Below are positions 15,883 through 25,306 of a stretch of 64,000 nucleotides of DNA, in pieces. The translations under genes were made by a program, and so were the position numbers. The notes below the pieces were generated by a model that saw nothing but the letters and a program-made list of their open reading frames with translations, did no database searches and was not told the DNA's origin. Source of the DNA: Chloroflexota bacterium (GTDB lineage: Bacteria; Chloroflexota; Dehalococcoidia; Lucifugimonadales; GCA-2722455); assembly GCA_002722455.1 (NCBI GenBank), contig PBMB01000025.1, positions 20,625 to 84,624 on the forward strand, written 5' to 3'. Position 1 is the first letter of the stretch, and each line of letters starts with the position of its first letter.

Positions 15883-17505
15883 GTGGATAAATTAAGAGAG
15901 TTATCAATAAAGAAATTAATGTCATTGGCTTTTATCATAACAAGCCTTTCTTTTTTCATTATCTGTGCATCAGTTTTTAAATCTAATTCAGAAATAAAAA
16001 ATAATACAAAATGGGTTAACCATACTTATGACGTAATGCTTTTAGTTGAGAAAGCGACACAAGAATTGGTAAACATAGAAACAGGTTATCGTGGTTATAT
16101 GGTAACAGGTAATCAAGATTTCTTAGAACCTTATTATTCAGGAAAAATAGATATAGATAAATATTTAAATAAATTATTGTCTTTGACAAGTGATAATAAA
16201 TCACAAACAATAACATTTACAGAAATAAAAGATAAAGTGTCCTCTTGGAATGAAAATATTTTAAATAAAGGTCAGTTAATTAGAAAAACAAGATCAGATT
16301 CAGAAGTAAAAGATTTCGTATCAGCCAAAACAGGTAAAGCATATGTAGATGGTATTAGAGAATTATTAAAAGTAGCTTATGATAGAGAAGCAGTTTTAAT
16401 AGATATGAGAATAAAAGAGAAGCAAGATTCATTAAGCCAATTAAAAAATATGAGCATTATTTTTTTATTGATAGGTATTTCATTATCAGGTCTTATTTTA
16501 TATTTTGTAAATAGGGCAATTAATAAAAATATAAATGAAGTTTCAAATGCTATTAATTTATTATCGACAGGTGAATTAAAAGAAATAGATATAAAATCAA
16601 AAAATAATGAATTTTACAAAATGAAGAAGGAGTATAATTTAAGTGTGATTAAGATATCAAAAATAGTTTCAGATATAGACCATAAAGCAGATAAAGTAGA
16701 TAGAGCTTCGGGAGAATTATCAAAAGTAACAGAGTCAACAGTGGCAAATAGTCAAGAAGAATTAACTCAAATGAACGAAATATCAACGGCAATAAGTGAA
16801 TTATCGAGCACTTCAAAAGAAGTATCATTAAATGCTGAGAATGCAGAAGAGCAAACACGGTTAGCTATTGAGTATGTAGGTAAAGGTAGTTCAGATTTAG
16901 AAGCGTCAATAGGTCTTACAGACTCAATAAATAATTCTGTTCATGAAACTGCGAAAATGGTTGAAGAATTAAAGAACAGCGCATTAAACATCAGTGAAGT
17001 GACAAATGTAATTAATGATATTTCAGATCAAACAAACTTATTAGCTCTTAATGCAGCAATAGAAGCAGCAAGAGCAGGAGAAGCGGGAAGGGGGTTCGCA
17101 GTAGTAGCAGATGAAGTTCGTGGCTTGGCAGGAAAAACACAAAAAGCAACGCAAAGTATTCAAGAAATAGTAGAAAAACTTCAATCTCAAACGGAAACAG
17201 TGAATATTAATATGGCTAATAATGTGTCTGCGATTAGAGAATCTGCTGAATTAACAAACAATGTTAAAACTTCATTTAATGATATTGTGGATTCAGTTCA
17301 ATCTATATCGGATATCAATACATTGGTGGCAACAGCTTCGGCACAGCAACATGCAGTAACAGAAGATATAGCAAAAAATACGATAAAAACATTTGATCTA
17401 GTAAATGAAAATGTAAGAATGCTGTCTGAAAATCAAAATTCAGTATTGTCTCTGAAAAACTTGGCAGAAGGTCAGAAAGAAGAAATATCTTTCTTTAAAA
17501 AATAA
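15883..17505 (+). CDS. Methyl-accepting chemotaxis protein with CHASE3 sensor, 540 aa
   Basis: Inner-membrane chemoreceptor. TM1 is at about 12-31. The periplasmic domain holds the CHASE3 signature [19 protein letters not shown] (66-84). TM2 is near 189-211, a weak HAMP-like linker follows, and the signalling helix bundle has the conserved hairpin tip (about 372-420: [20 protein letters not shown], then [12 protein letters not shown]), which binds CheA/CheW. Start is the GTG at 15883, six bases after GAGGGGAAA, rather than the upstream TTG at 15868. No chemotaxis genes are nearby, so it must feed a system elsewhere. Ligand unknown. Confidence 0.93.
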   Translation: MDKLRELSIKKLMSLAFIITSLSFFIICASVFKSNSEIKNNTKWVNHTYDVMLLVEKATQELVNIETGYRGYMVTGNQDFLEPYYSGKIDIDKYLNKLLSLTSDNKSQTITFTEIKDKVSSWNENILNKGQLIRKTRSDSEVKDFVSAKTGKAYVDGIRELLKVAYDREAVLIDMRIKEKQDSLSQLKNMSIIFLLIGISLSGLILYFVNRAINKNINEVSNAINLLSTGELKEIDIKSKNNEFYKMKKEYNLSVIKISKIVSDIDHKADKVDRASGELSKVTESTVANSQEELTQMNEISTAISELSSTSKEVSLNAENAEEQTRLAIEYVGKGSSDLEASIGLTDSINNSVHETAKMVEELKNSALNISEVTNVINDISDQTNLLALNAAIEAARAGEAGRGFAVVADEVRGLAGKTQKATQSIQEIVEKLQSQTETVNINMANNVSAIRESAELTNNVKTSFNDIVDSVQSISDINTLVATASAQQHAVTEDIAKNTIKTFDLVNENVRMLSENQNSVLSLKNLAEGQKEEISFFKK

Positions 17506-17523
17506 CAAAATAAAGAGACAGCA

Positions 17524-17802
17524 TCATACTGTCTCATTTTCCATTAATTTAATTTCAATTTTATGAGTCCGAAAATCACCATTGCCACTTGCATGAACTT
17601 CATAAAGACGATCATCAATTTTCAATTCTACATAAGTGCCGTCTTCAAGAATGATATCTTCTTATGGAATATCAAACAATTCTAAGAACTCATTCATAGT
17701 CTCAGTATTGTCGGCTACCTCATGTTCGGTGTCAAACAAAACAAGAACTTCTGCATAATGTGTCAGTGTAACTTTAATACTTTCAAAATCTGGGAAATTC
17801 AT
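17524..17802 (-). pseudogene. Small gene with one in-frame TAA (codon 47 of 93)
   Basis: From the ATG at 17802 (AAAGG ribosome site) the frame reads MNFPDFESIKVTLTHYAE to LELFDIP, meets TAA at 17662-17664, and continues open as EDIILEDGTYVELKIDD to a TGA at 17524. Both halves look like one protein of about 92 residues with normal composition. It is a recent nonsense mutation, a read-through gene or a base error. The local sequence CATAAGAA is shared with the similar case at 45662. Confidence 0.65.
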
Positions 17803-17953
17803 GTAAGGACCTTTTATTTGCTTTAAATCATAGGATTAATGATATCAAAAACTTCGAAACAACACAACAAAAATAATTAAATATTTGATATAAAAATAAA
17901 AAAATGGTAGTATAATAACATTAGGATAAAATAATATATTAAAAGGTTTAGGG

Positions 17954-20503
17954 ATGAACAAAAAAAATGCGTTTAAGAACGGGATACTTGCAGTATTAAT
18001 ATCGGGAAATGTTAATGCAGAAAGCTTTGTATCAATCGTTTATAAAGAAAGATATTTAGTCGAAAAACTACCTTGGAGTATTTGGCAAAATCAAGGTGGT
18101 TTATACGATTGTACAGATTGGTTGCCAATGCCATCAACTGTTGATTTAGGGAAATCTTATAATCAAACGAAAACGTGTAAACAAAATCAATTTAGAACAA
18201 GAGCAGAAGAAATAGAGACAAGGATTGAGTTAGAAAAAACGTCAAGGTCTGCTGTTGGAACAAAGAATTTTATAACAGGAACAAGAAAAACTAAGTGGTC
18301 TTCTTGGAGTGACACAGGTGTTTATTTTGATTGTGCTGTATGGTCGCCTAATGTTACAGAGAAAGATTATGGAGAATCTTTTACACAAACAAGAAACTGT
18401 TCTCAAAACCAAGAAAAAACAAGAGAGTTATACAATGTCTGGGCTGATGGTTCAGAGACTTTAAAAGAAGTAGAAAAAGAAACTCAGACAATATCAGAGC
18501 AAGACTCTCAACAAGCAGTAGGTTCAAACAACATCATTGTTTCAACAAGAAATGGTGATTGGAGTAATTGGAGCGATTCTGGTTCTCATTTTAATTGCCT
18601 TGGATGGAGTCCTGACGTTTCAAATAAACCTTATGGTGAAATATTTACACAAACTCGTGATTGTTCTCAGAATCAAACAAGAAATAGAAATATATTTAAC
18701 GTATGGGCTGACGGTTCAGAAACCCTTAACACAACAGAGACAGGCTCTCAAACAATTACAATTGAAGATACTCAACAAGCAACAGGCACAGATAACTTTA
18801 TAGCTTCAATTAGAACAGAAGAATGGAGTTTTTGGTTTAATAATGGTTCAGTGCATACTTGTGATACTTGGAGTCCTGACGTTTCAACTAAACCTTATGG
18901 TGAAATATTTACACAAACTCGTGATTGCTTACAGGATCAAACAAGAACTAGAACAACTTTTAATGTTTGGGCTGATGGAACAGAAACAGAATTGTCTACG
19001 GAAACAAGTTCTCAAACAATATCAGTAGAAGATACACAACAAGCAACAGGAACAGTTAATTTCATTGCTTCTGAAAGAGAAGCCGATTGGTCTTTATGGA
19101 GAAATATAGGTTCAGCTTATGACTGTACAGATTGGAGTCCAAATATAGATAGTATTCCAACAGGTCAAGAAGTAGTTCAGACAAGAGATTGTTCTCAAAA
19201 TCAAGAAAAAGAAAGAATCGTTTATAATGTCTGGGCTGATACAACTGAGACTGTAAATAGAGTTGAACAAGAAAAGAAAACAGTTTCAGTGACAGAAAAT
19301 AAAAAGATAAATGGTTCTCAACCACAAATATCAATAGCAAATAAAACAATTGAAGAAAAAGATAATGATTTTACAACAAATATTTCAATAACATTAGATA
19401 AAGCTTCTTCTTTACCAGTAACAATAAATTACACAACAGAAGATATAAGTGCTATTGCTGGTTCTGATTATGTTGCTAAGAGTGGAACTTTGACATTTGA
19501 CCCAGGTCAAACGAGCAAAAACATAACTCTAACTGTTTTAGGTGATTACAACTTTGAATTAAGTGAATCATTAAAAGTTAAATTATCAAATGCAACAAAC
19601 GCTGAGTTTACAAATACAGAATCTATTGTGAATATCACGAATAATGACGTTATTTATAAATTTAATGTATTACCACTTTACGGTATCGTTGAATATAATG
19701 ACGGTAGCGGTTGGGAACAAGTTTTAGAAAATACAGAATATTCAAAACAATTTGATTTTAGATATAACCCAACTGCAGAAGATGTTTTAGCAGTATCAAG
19801 AGACATTAAGGTTGGTTCATTTGATACAGATCCTTCAACGCCTTATTATGCAGATGGTAATCACTCAATAACGGATTGGGGAACAGTATCAGGTGACACA
19901 GCAGTATTTGTAGAGAATGGTGTAACAGTGACAACAAGAGTAACACAAGGTAACTTAGCATTTGCTAATAGACCTGGCACTGCGACTGGTGTTGGTTTAG
20001 GTTCTTCTCTTGTAATTTCTCACGAAATAAGAGCAGGAATAGACTTAGAAATAACATTGGCAGGTGATTTCTTGAATGATGTAGAAATTGTTGCTGACGG
20101 TTTAGGTGGTTGTTATGATATAGGAACAACTTGTGAGACGAAAGTAGAAATAGATGCTTATGATTTCAGTGGTAACTTCTTGGGTTCACAAGGTGGCTAT
20201 CGTCAAGCAACAAGTAATGAGCATGGTGAAGCATTTATTGATAGCTATTACTTTACAGGTGATACAGCAATTCAAAAATTCGTTATTAAAAATATAGCAA
20301 CAAATATTGGCGGTGCAAACCCTGATCTAAAATCTGGTGCAAACCCGTTTTTGAATATGACAATATCCAGATCGGCATTTGAAGTTATGGATTATAAGAT
20401 AATAAACAAGAATGGTAGCGAAGAAACAGCAACTTTACGATTAAACATCAATGAAGGAACTGCAAATGTTAATGTCGATATGAATGATATATTAAAAAAA
20501 TAA
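17954..20503 (+). CDS. Secreted repeat protein: five TSP1-like repeats plus Calx-beta, 849 aa
   Basis: Signal peptide 1-22 (cleavage likely after VNA). Five repeats follow at about 39-111, 112-199, 200-287, 288-375 and 376-456; the last four have a period near 88. Each has W-x-x-W, a Cys-containing W-S-P line, F-T-Q-T-R-x-C and Y/F-N-V-W-A-D, like thrombospondin type-1 repeats with paired cysteines. A Calx-beta domain spans about 458-565 (VTINYTTEDISAIAGSDYV and SGTLTFDPGQT). The rest (566-849) is a Gly/Thr-rich beta domain with one Cys pair. It is probably a surface or secreted adhesin. No anchor such as a lipobox or LPXTG is seen. Ribosome site is AAAGGTTTAGGG; the gene stands alone. Confidence 0.85.
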   Translation: MNKKNAFKNGILAVLISGNVNAESFVSIVYKERYLVEKLPWSIWQNQGGLYDCTDWLPMPSTVDLGKSYNQTKTCKQNQFRTRAEEIETRIELEKTSRSAVGTKNFITGTRKTKWSSWSDTGVYFDCAVWSPNVTEKDYGESFTQTRNCSQNQEKTRELYNVWADGSETLKEVEKETQTISEQDSQQAVGSNNIIVSTRNGDWSNWSDSGSHFNCLGWSPDVSNKPYGEIFTQTRDCSQNQTRNRNIFNVWADGSETLNTTETGSQTITIEDTQQATGTDNFIASIRTEEWSFWFNNGSVHTCDTWSPDVSTKPYGEIFTQTRDCLQDQTRTRTTFNVWADGTETELSTETSSQTISVEDTQQATGTVNFIASEREADWSLWRNIGSAYDCTDWSPNIDSIPTGQEVVQTRDCSQNQEKERIVYNVWADTTETVNRVEQEKKTVSVTENKKINGSQPQISIANKTIEEKDNDFTTNISITLDKASSLPVTINYTTEDISAIAGSDYVAKSGTLTFDPGQTSKNITLTVLGDYNFELSESLKVKLSNATNAEFTNTESIVNITNNDVIYKFNVLPLYGIVEYNDGSGWEQVLENTEYSKQFDFRYNPTAEDVLAVSRDIKVGSFDTDPSTPYYADGNHSITDWGTVSGDTAVFVENGVTVTTRVTQGNLAFANRPGTATGVGLGSSLVISHEIRAGIDLEITLAGDFLNDVEIVADGLGGCYDIGTTCETKVEIDAYDFSGNFLGSQGGYRQATSNEHGEAFIDSYYFTGDTAIQKFVIKNIATNIGGANPDLKSGANPFLNMTISRSAFEVMDYKIINKNGSEETATLRLNINEGTANVNVDMNDILKK
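18068..19321 (+). repeat. Tandem intragenic repeats of the TSP1-like protein
   Basis: Five in-frame units, four of them 264 bp or close to it. Units three and four are almost identical over a 50-base stretch (about 18610-18662 and 18874-18926), a sign of recent duplication or gene conversion. Unit number may vary between strains. Confidence 0.85.
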
Positions 20504-20534
20504 ATAAAAAGGAAGAGAAATCAAAATTTTACAT

Positions 20535-20567
20535 AAAAGGTTAAACAAAATTTGTTTGACCTTTTTT
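20535..20567 (+). terminator. Terminator of the repeat-protein gene
   Basis: Stem AAGGTTAAACAAA/TTTGTTTGACCTT with one G-T pair and six T. Confidence 0.85.
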
Positions 20568-20568
20568 A

Positions 20569-20597
20569 TTGCTTATGTTTCTTTGTAATGATATAAT
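20569..20597 (+). promoter_or_regulatory. Promoter of the 20639-22454 operon
   Basis: TTGCTT, 17 bp, TATAAT. The -35 box begins two bases after the preceding terminator. Confidence 0.75.
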
Positions 20598-20638
20598 TAC
20601 CACAATATTTCAGAACAAATAAACAAGGTATTGAAAAA

Positions 20639-21574
20639 ATGAAACTCAATGATTTTGAAAAAGAATATCTTATTAACTCGATTTTTAAAGAGTTGATTAG
20701 TCGCTATCAAAATATTTCAATAAGCAAAAAAAATGGTGTTTTGGGAGCAATGCAATACGACAACTTGATTGATGAATTTGGTCTTCAAGACTTAACTTCG
20801 GAATCAAAAATGCCATCTGCCAATGCTTTTGACGGTTTTGAAAGATTGCGTGATTACAATCATCTTTTTTCTAATTATGTAAGTCTTTTAATCGAAAAAG
20901 GCAATCAAACAATTTACCCGTCAAAAGAAAGCTTTCTCAAAAATCTTTTTATTAAAGGTAAATATACGTTATTAAATTTTTCATATGCTTCTGAAATTAT
21001 GGAAGTGACGTTTGAAGACGGTGAAAAAGGAGATATCGCAATTATTGGTGAACAAAGAGATAAAAATGTTCATACAAGAATCAGAAAAGGTTTGACTGTA
21101 AGAGTGTTTGATTTTTATATTGATTCACATGAAGCATTCTTCTCAGGTAAACACCTTTACACAATGAGCTTAGAAAATGTATCCGATCAAGATTTCGAAA
21201 AACTGTTTAAAGCTTCACGATTTGAATATTCAAATGAAGATTATAACAGATATTATGAAGGTGATTTGAATAGATTTATCAGAACAATGATTGAAAAAGG
21301 ATCGAAGTATGATTCAGAGCACAGTGAAGAAATTACAGGTGTAGTGCCTTCGGTATTGTCTTCCAATAAAAGAAATGGTTTTTACTTTAAGGATATAGAA
21401 TCAAACCAAATGACTTTTAAAGATGAGTCTGATACTGATTTTATTCCTGAAAACGGTCTTTATGTTGGCGATTATATTATATTGAGAAATACAAAAATTG
21501 AAATTGTAGATATTATTATCAACTCTTATAGAGAACAACTTATTTGTTATAAAAAGGTTCAAAACAATGATTGA
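20639..21574 (+). CDS. Hypothetical protein, first of a paralogous pair, 311 aa
   Basis: Unrecognised cytoplasmic protein. A central segment, LYTMSLENVSDQDFEKLFKA, matches LFSVSLENISIEDFNKLFTP in the next gene, and both have helical N-termini and beta-rich C-termini, so the pair arose by duplication. Ribosome site AAGG. Its stop overlaps the next start (ATGATTGA), implying translational coupling. Confidence 0.8.
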   Translation: MKLNDFEKEYLINSIFKELISRYQNISISKKNGVLGAMQYDNLIDEFGLQDLTSESKMPSANAFDGFERLRDYNHLFSNYVSLLIEKGNQTIYPSKESFLKNLFIKGKYTLLNFSYASEIMEVTFEDGEKGDIAIIGEQRDKNVHTRIRKGLTVRVFDFYIDSHEAFFSGKHLYTMSLENVSDQDFEKLFKASRFEYSNEDYNRYYEGDLNRFIRTMIEKGSKYDSEHSEEITGVVPSVLSSNKRNGFYFKDIESNQMTFKDESDTDFIPENGLYVGDYIILRNTKIEIVDIIINSYREQLICYKKVQNND

Positions 21575-22454
21575 TTTAAATTACGTTAAAAACAAAATGC
21601 TTCGAGAATTAAAAATCGAACTGAAAAATGAAGAGTTAAACAAGTATCCTCTAAATTTACTAGGTTTGGATTCAGACTTTGTTAATGCGGATTCTTACCT
21701 AAAAAATCTGTACCATTCCGTTTGGCGTATTTCAAAAGAGCAAAATAAGCCAATTTACAAATCAAGACAGGTTTTTCTTGAGTCATTGGCTTTTGATGAA
21801 GAACAAAATGCTTTTCATTTCGTCAATAAATATGAACATAGTAGTACTTTAATGGGTGGGCATTCTGAAACAGACGAATATTATGATCCAAACTGGAAAA
21901 TGATGAATTATTCTATCAATGGTAAAACTTACAGTTATATCGTAAAAGACCTTAAAGCTCGTGTCTTTAAAGGTATATTGTGTGATTGGTCTAACTTTCA
22001 CAATTATGAAGATTACTTGTTTAGTGTCTCTTTGGAAAATATTAGCATTGAAGATTTTAATAAATTATTTACTCCTAAAGAAAATGCAGATTTTGAAAAT
22101 TCAATCAAATCAAAACAAGTAATGGAAGATATTTCAAAACTGATTAAATCTTCTATATATATTGAAAACAAAGAAGCATTTAAAGAATATGAAAAACGTT
22201 TAGAGAATAAATACTCAATTGAAGAACTGCCTTATCGATATAAGGTTAATGTTCATTGTGATAAGCAATTTATTGACTCTAAAAATGAAAGTATAAAAAA
22301 ATATTCATTGGGTAGTTTTAATATTCTTCCTATCCAAAAAGGTTATGGCGTTCAAATGAGTGATCTAACATTTTCGGAAGTGAAAAGTATCTCTTTGCAA
22401 AAAGGTAATTCTTATTCGGAAAGCAAAGGGCATCACTACAATATTATTATTTAA
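21567..22454 (+). CDS. Hypothetical protein, second of a paralogous pair, 295 aa
   Basis: Paralogue of the preceding gene, overlapping it by 8 bases. It shares the SLEN(I/V)S-x-x-D-F-x-K-L-F motif near residue 155. Mixed alpha/beta, no membrane segment, no recognised catalytic site. The coupling suggests the two products work together, perhaps as a heterodimer (inference). Confidence 0.8.
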   Translation: MIDLNYVKNKMLRELKIELKNEELNKYPLNLLGLDSDFVNADSYLKNLYHSVWRISKEQNKPIYKSRQVFLESLAFDEEQNAFHFVNKYEHSSTLMGGHSETDEYYDPNWKMMNYSINGKTYSYIVKDLKARVFKGILCDWSNFHNYEDYLFSVSLENISIEDFNKLFTPKENADFENSIKSKQVMEDISKLIKSSIYIENKEAFKEYEKRLENKYSIEELPYRYKVNVHCDKQFIDSKNESIKKYSLGSFNILPIQKGYGVQMSDLTFSEVKSISLQKGNSYSESKGHHYNIII

Positions 22455-22472
22455 ATAGAGTTATTTAATAAG

Positions 22473-22503
22473 AAGGTTAAGCGATTAGCTTAATCTTTTT
22501 TTT
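22473..22503 (+). terminator. Terminator of the 20639-22454 operon
   Basis: Stem AAGGTTAAGC/GCTTAATCTT with a GATTA loop and a T-tract. Confidence 0.85.
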
Positions 22504-22520
22504 GGTCTTTAGATTAGGAG

Positions 22521-22546
22521 AAAAAAAAGCCACTGAGAAGTGGCTT
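22521..22546 (-). terminator. Terminator of the 22555-23674 operon
   Basis: Stem AAGCCACT/AGTGGCTT, loop GAGA, T-tract on the minus strand. Confidence 0.88.
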
Positions 22547-22554
22547 AATATTAA

Positions 22555-23313
22555 TTATTTTCTAATTTGATATAAACTAATCGCTTTATTGATACAGGCT
22601 TTGCATGTAACGTATTTTGCGTTTGGGTGTGTATGATTTTGAGCATCTAATTGTGAAGAACACAATGAATGATTCTGTTTAAATTTATCAGTGCTCTCAT
22701 TTAGCCAAATAAGGTGTTCTTTATTAGAATAACAATGTGAAAGCCCTAAATCAATAGATAACTCTCTTACATTCTCAATAATAGCATTTTGAATTTTAGG
22801 TTTTAATTCACCAAGTTTCTTTCTTTTTCCAAATCCAATATCTTTATCTTCCGTTGTTTTTGCATTGCCAATATTCTTTTCATTATTAGCAATTTCAGAA
22901 TCAATATTTTTAATTGTTGTTTTAATATCTGATTTTTTAGAGAAATCACCATTAACAATTCGTTGTTGCTCATTTAATATTTCTGAAAGTTCAGAATCTA
23001 CTTTATTTGCAATTTTATTGTTGTATTTTGAAGTAATGATAGCAAAGTCAAAAAAAGCTTCACACATAGAGAGAAAGAGTTCTTCTTTTGGATGATTATT
23101 GAATACATTTAATATGACCTCAGAATAAGCTTGTTTATCTTCTGAGTATGTTTCTGATTCTTCAAATAAGTGTTTAAAGAGACTGCAAGCAGAGTGGTGA
23201 TTGAATCGTTGTAAAATTTCCCAATTATCATTAATAAAATTGGAAAAGTTATTCATAGGTGTATCTTTATGAATATATGGATCAAGAATAGGATATAAAT
23301 CATCTTTATTCAT
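22555..23313 (-). CDS. Hypothetical protein with C-terminal Cys/His cluster, 252 aa
   Basis: Unrecognised. Helical charged centre (SEILNEQQRIVNGDFSKKSD) and a C-terminal cluster with CSSQ, HTHP and VTCKACIN that would suit one zinc ion. Start at 23313 is set by AAGGAAAAAA; the frame is open for 13 more codons upstream, overlapping the previous gene. Second gene of an operon, 10 bases after a small membrane protein, which may be its partner. Confidence 0.75.
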   Translation of the reverse strand: MNKDDLYPILDPYIHKDTPMNNFSNFINDNWEILQRFNHHSACSLFKHLFEESETYSEDKQAYSEVILNVFNNHPKEELFLSMCEAFFDFAIITSKYNNKIANKVDSELSEILNEQQRIVNGDFSKKSDIKTTIKNIDSEIANNEKNIGNAKTTEDKDIGFGKRKKLGELKPKIQNAIIENVRELSIDLGLSHCYSNKEHLIWLNESTDKFKQNHSLCSSQLDAQNHTHPNAKYVTCKACINKAISLYQIRK

Positions 23314-23323
23314 TGTTTTTTCC

Positions 23324-23674
23324 TTATGAGAAAATGTGAAGGTATTGACCATGCGCAGGAATCAATAATGAAGCAATAAAGTAAACGGCTGATTCTGCGC
23401 TAATGATAAGTAAAATGTTTCGCATGGTTAGGTATCGATAAGAAAGCTTTGTTAGAAGTACCAGTTTTGGAAATGAAAGATAGTAAATCAATCCAAATAA
23501 AGCGAGACAAAGTGCTGGTGCAATAGAAGCATTAAAGCTAATTCCAATCCAGTTTTCCCAAACATAAGCAATAAGTGGAACAAGAAGATAAGTTAGAAAG
23601 CCAACTGATATGGCTCCCATAACAAGAATGTTACTTAACACTTCTGTTGTGGATTCTGGTCTTTTGTTTAACAT
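23324..23674 (-). CDS. Small inner-membrane protein, 116 aa
   Basis: Three or four hydrophobic segments (about 12-37, 48-66, 72-78 and 86-106) separated by short loops; the second loop carries a basic patch. No motif recognised. First gene of the operon with 22555-23313. Ribosome site AAGAGAA. Confidence 0.75.
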   Translation of the reverse strand: MLNKRPESTTEVLSNILVMGAISVGFLTYLLVPLIAYVWENWIGISFNASIAPALCLALFGLIYYLSFPKLVLLTKLSYRYLTMRNILLIISAESAVYFIASLLIPAHGQYLHIFS

Positions 23675-23740
23675 AAATTATATTCTCTTTGTTTAATATT
23701 TGATATCCATATAATATCAAAAAAACACATGTTAAACAAC

Positions 23741-23770
23741 AAAAAAAGCCCCACTAAATAGTGAAGCTTT
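23741..23770 (-). terminator. Terminator of the 23783-23926 gene
   Basis: Stem AAAGC..CACT/AGTG..GCTTT with an internal CC/AA mismatch, loop AAAT, T-tract on the minus strand. Confidence 0.7.
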
Positions 23771-23782
23771 CTTTTGAATTAA

Positions 23783-23926
23783 TTATGCGTATAATTCGAC
23801 TTCTCGATGTTCTCGTCCTCTCTGTGGCTTGCTTTTTTTGTTTTTAGTTTTAAGCTCGTCGCCTTCATGAAGTCGAAAACGTTTGATACCTTTGCCAGAA
23901 TTCATTTTTTCAACTTTACCACCCAT
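23783..23926 (-). CDS. Small basic protein, 47 aa
   Basis: A short complete gene: promoter 23971-23999, AAGAGG ribosome site, ATG at 23926, stop at 23783, terminator directly after. The product, starting MGGKVEKMNSGKGIKRFRLH and ending in a Lys/Arg-rich tail then EVELYA, is strongly basic and probably unstructured or nucleic-acid binding (inference). No family recognised. Confidence 0.75.
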   Translation of the reverse strand: MGGKVEKMNSGKGIKRFRLHEGDELKTKNKKSKPQRGREHREVELYA

Positions 23927-23970
23927 AATATATACCTCTTTTGTGTTCTAGGATCGTTTAACTTGTCTTT

Positions 23971-23999
23971 ATATTATCAATAGATTTTTCAATTTGCAA
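23971..23999 (-). promoter_or_regulatory. Promoter of the 23783-23926 gene
   Basis: The minus strand reads TTGCAA, 17 bp, TAATAT. The remaining gap to 24197 shows no gene. Confidence 0.65.
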
Positions 24000-24197
24000 G
24001 AACTTTTTATCCAAAAATAAGCATTTTTATCCGTTCGTTGTTTTTTTAATCAATAAGAGAATGATAAGCTATTGAAGATTAAAACAATAGGTTAAAAAAC
24101 ATACAAAACACTATTCTTTAAAACATTTCAATATTTATTTTATTAGATAAGTGTGGTATAATAAGTGCATATTAAAAGATAATTGTAAGGTTAAATA

Positions 24198-24677
24198 ATG
24201 ATCGTTTTATTTGAAGAAGTTCCAAAAGAAGAATCTTTTCTTTTTAATGAAAATGTATGGATAAAGCTTAATGACAGAGAAGGAACAAAAGAAGGTTCTT
24301 TTTGTTCGGTTTGTTCATTTGGTGAAGATATTGAATCATTGTTTGTGAAAATTGGAAAAGTTGAAGAAGATAAAATAGATAAAAAAATAATATCTATGCA
24401 AAAGTTATTATCAATACTTTCTTCTGAAGGTTTGATATTTGATATTATAGACGAAGACACAGACGATTTTGCAGAAGTTTTATATAAATGCAATGTAAAA
24501 AGATTAAACGAAAAAATGCCTTATCTTTCAAAACTTGAAGAAAAAATAAAAGAAGAATTTTTATCGGAAATAAAAACAGTAGAGACTGATAGTGTAGATA
24601 TATTCTTTGATTTTACACGACACGTTGCTTTAACTTTAGCAAAAAAATATTACAAGCAAATGAAAGAGGTCTGTTAG
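24198..24677 (+). CDS. Hypothetical acidic protein, 159 aa
   Basis: Unrecognised. Acidic, with an early FCSVCSFG Cys pair and a helical second half (KLEEKIKEEFLSEIKTVETD). Ribosome site AAGG, -10 box TATAAT about 45 bases upstream. It converges on the minus-strand gene at 24694. Confidence 0.75.
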   Translation: MIVLFEEVPKEESFLFNENVWIKLNDREGTKEGSFCSVCSFGEDIESLFVKIGKVEEDKIDKKIISMQKLLSILSSEGLIFDIIDEDTDDFAEVLYKCNVKRLNEKMPYLSKLEEKIKEEFLSEIKTVETDSVDIFFDFTRHVALTLAKKYYKQMKEVC

Positions 24678-24683
24678 ACCTCT
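24665..24683 (+). terminator. Possible terminator of the 24198-24677 gene
   Basis: Stem AGAGGTCT/AGACCTCT with a GTT loop overlapping the stop codon. The T-tract is poor. Confidence 0.5.
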
Positions 24684-24693
24684 CTCAAATCTC

Positions 24694-25059
24694 TTATTTT
24701 TCTTTTGAATCATAACCACTCTTGATAAGTTCTGTTTCAACACGTTTTAAATGGAATAATCTATTGGAACGTTTTGAATGATAACCACGCTTGATAAGTT
24801 CTGCCTCAACACGTTTTACTAGGTCATTCCAGTTAGACAATTCAAGCTTCAAAACACTAAGAGAACGAAGTATGCCGCAAAGTGGAACAATGTTTAACTT
24901 TTCAACACAAAGATTTTGTATATCATAATCAAGCTGTTCAATTTCACCATTGTATATAAGGCACATTAATTCTTGAAAAGAAGGAAGAAGCATCGTTGAC
25001 GTTAATTCCTCGTTAATTTGTAAAAGTTCAACTTCATAAACCCAATTTGAAACAAGCAT
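24694..25059 (-). CDS. Hypothetical protein with C-terminal duplication, 121 aa
   Basis: Unrecognised. Start at 25059 follows AGAGGAAAA; the frame is open 16 codons further up. The C-terminus holds two copies of a 23-residue unit, KRVEAELIKRGYHSKRS and KRVETELIKSGYDSKEK, also visible as DNA repeats, so the tail was lengthened by a recent 69-bp duplication. The rest is Leu/Glu-rich and helical. Confidence 0.75.
   Translation of the reverse strand: MLVSNWVYEVELLQINEELTSTMLLPSFQELMCLIYNGEIEQLDYDIQNLCVEKLNIVPLCGILRSLSVLKLELSNWNDLVKRVEAELIKRGYHSKRSNRLFHLKRVETELIKSGYDSKEK
24703..24818. repeat. Direct repeat, 69-bp period
   Basis: Two copies of about 47 bp (24703-24749 and 24772-24818) with only a few differences, including the exact stretches TTTTGAAT and TTGATAAGTTCTG. 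They encode the duplicated C-terminal unit of the 24694-25059 gene. Confidence 0.8.
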
Positions 25060-25306
25060 ATATTTTCCTCTATAAAAATGGAAATGATTAAAAAAAATAA
25101 AAAGCAACTATTTAAAAATAATGACTTTATTAAGTCAATGATTATTTAAAGTTCAGATTTTTTGATTTTTACACCTTTGAATCATGCACATAATAAAATA
25201 ATTCATTCAAAAGTAAATAAAAAAACGTTTTTTTCTTATGTTTTATATTTCAACAATTCTTCTCTGTCAAATAATTCTGACTTAATGATTTCTCGAAAAG
25301 TAGATA

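Noticed and set aside
16016..16858. Open minus-strand frames inside the chemoreceptor gene and similar shadows elsewhere
   Set aside because: They lie antisense to clear genes, lack ribosome sites and have Leu/Phe-heavy composition typical of antisense frames.
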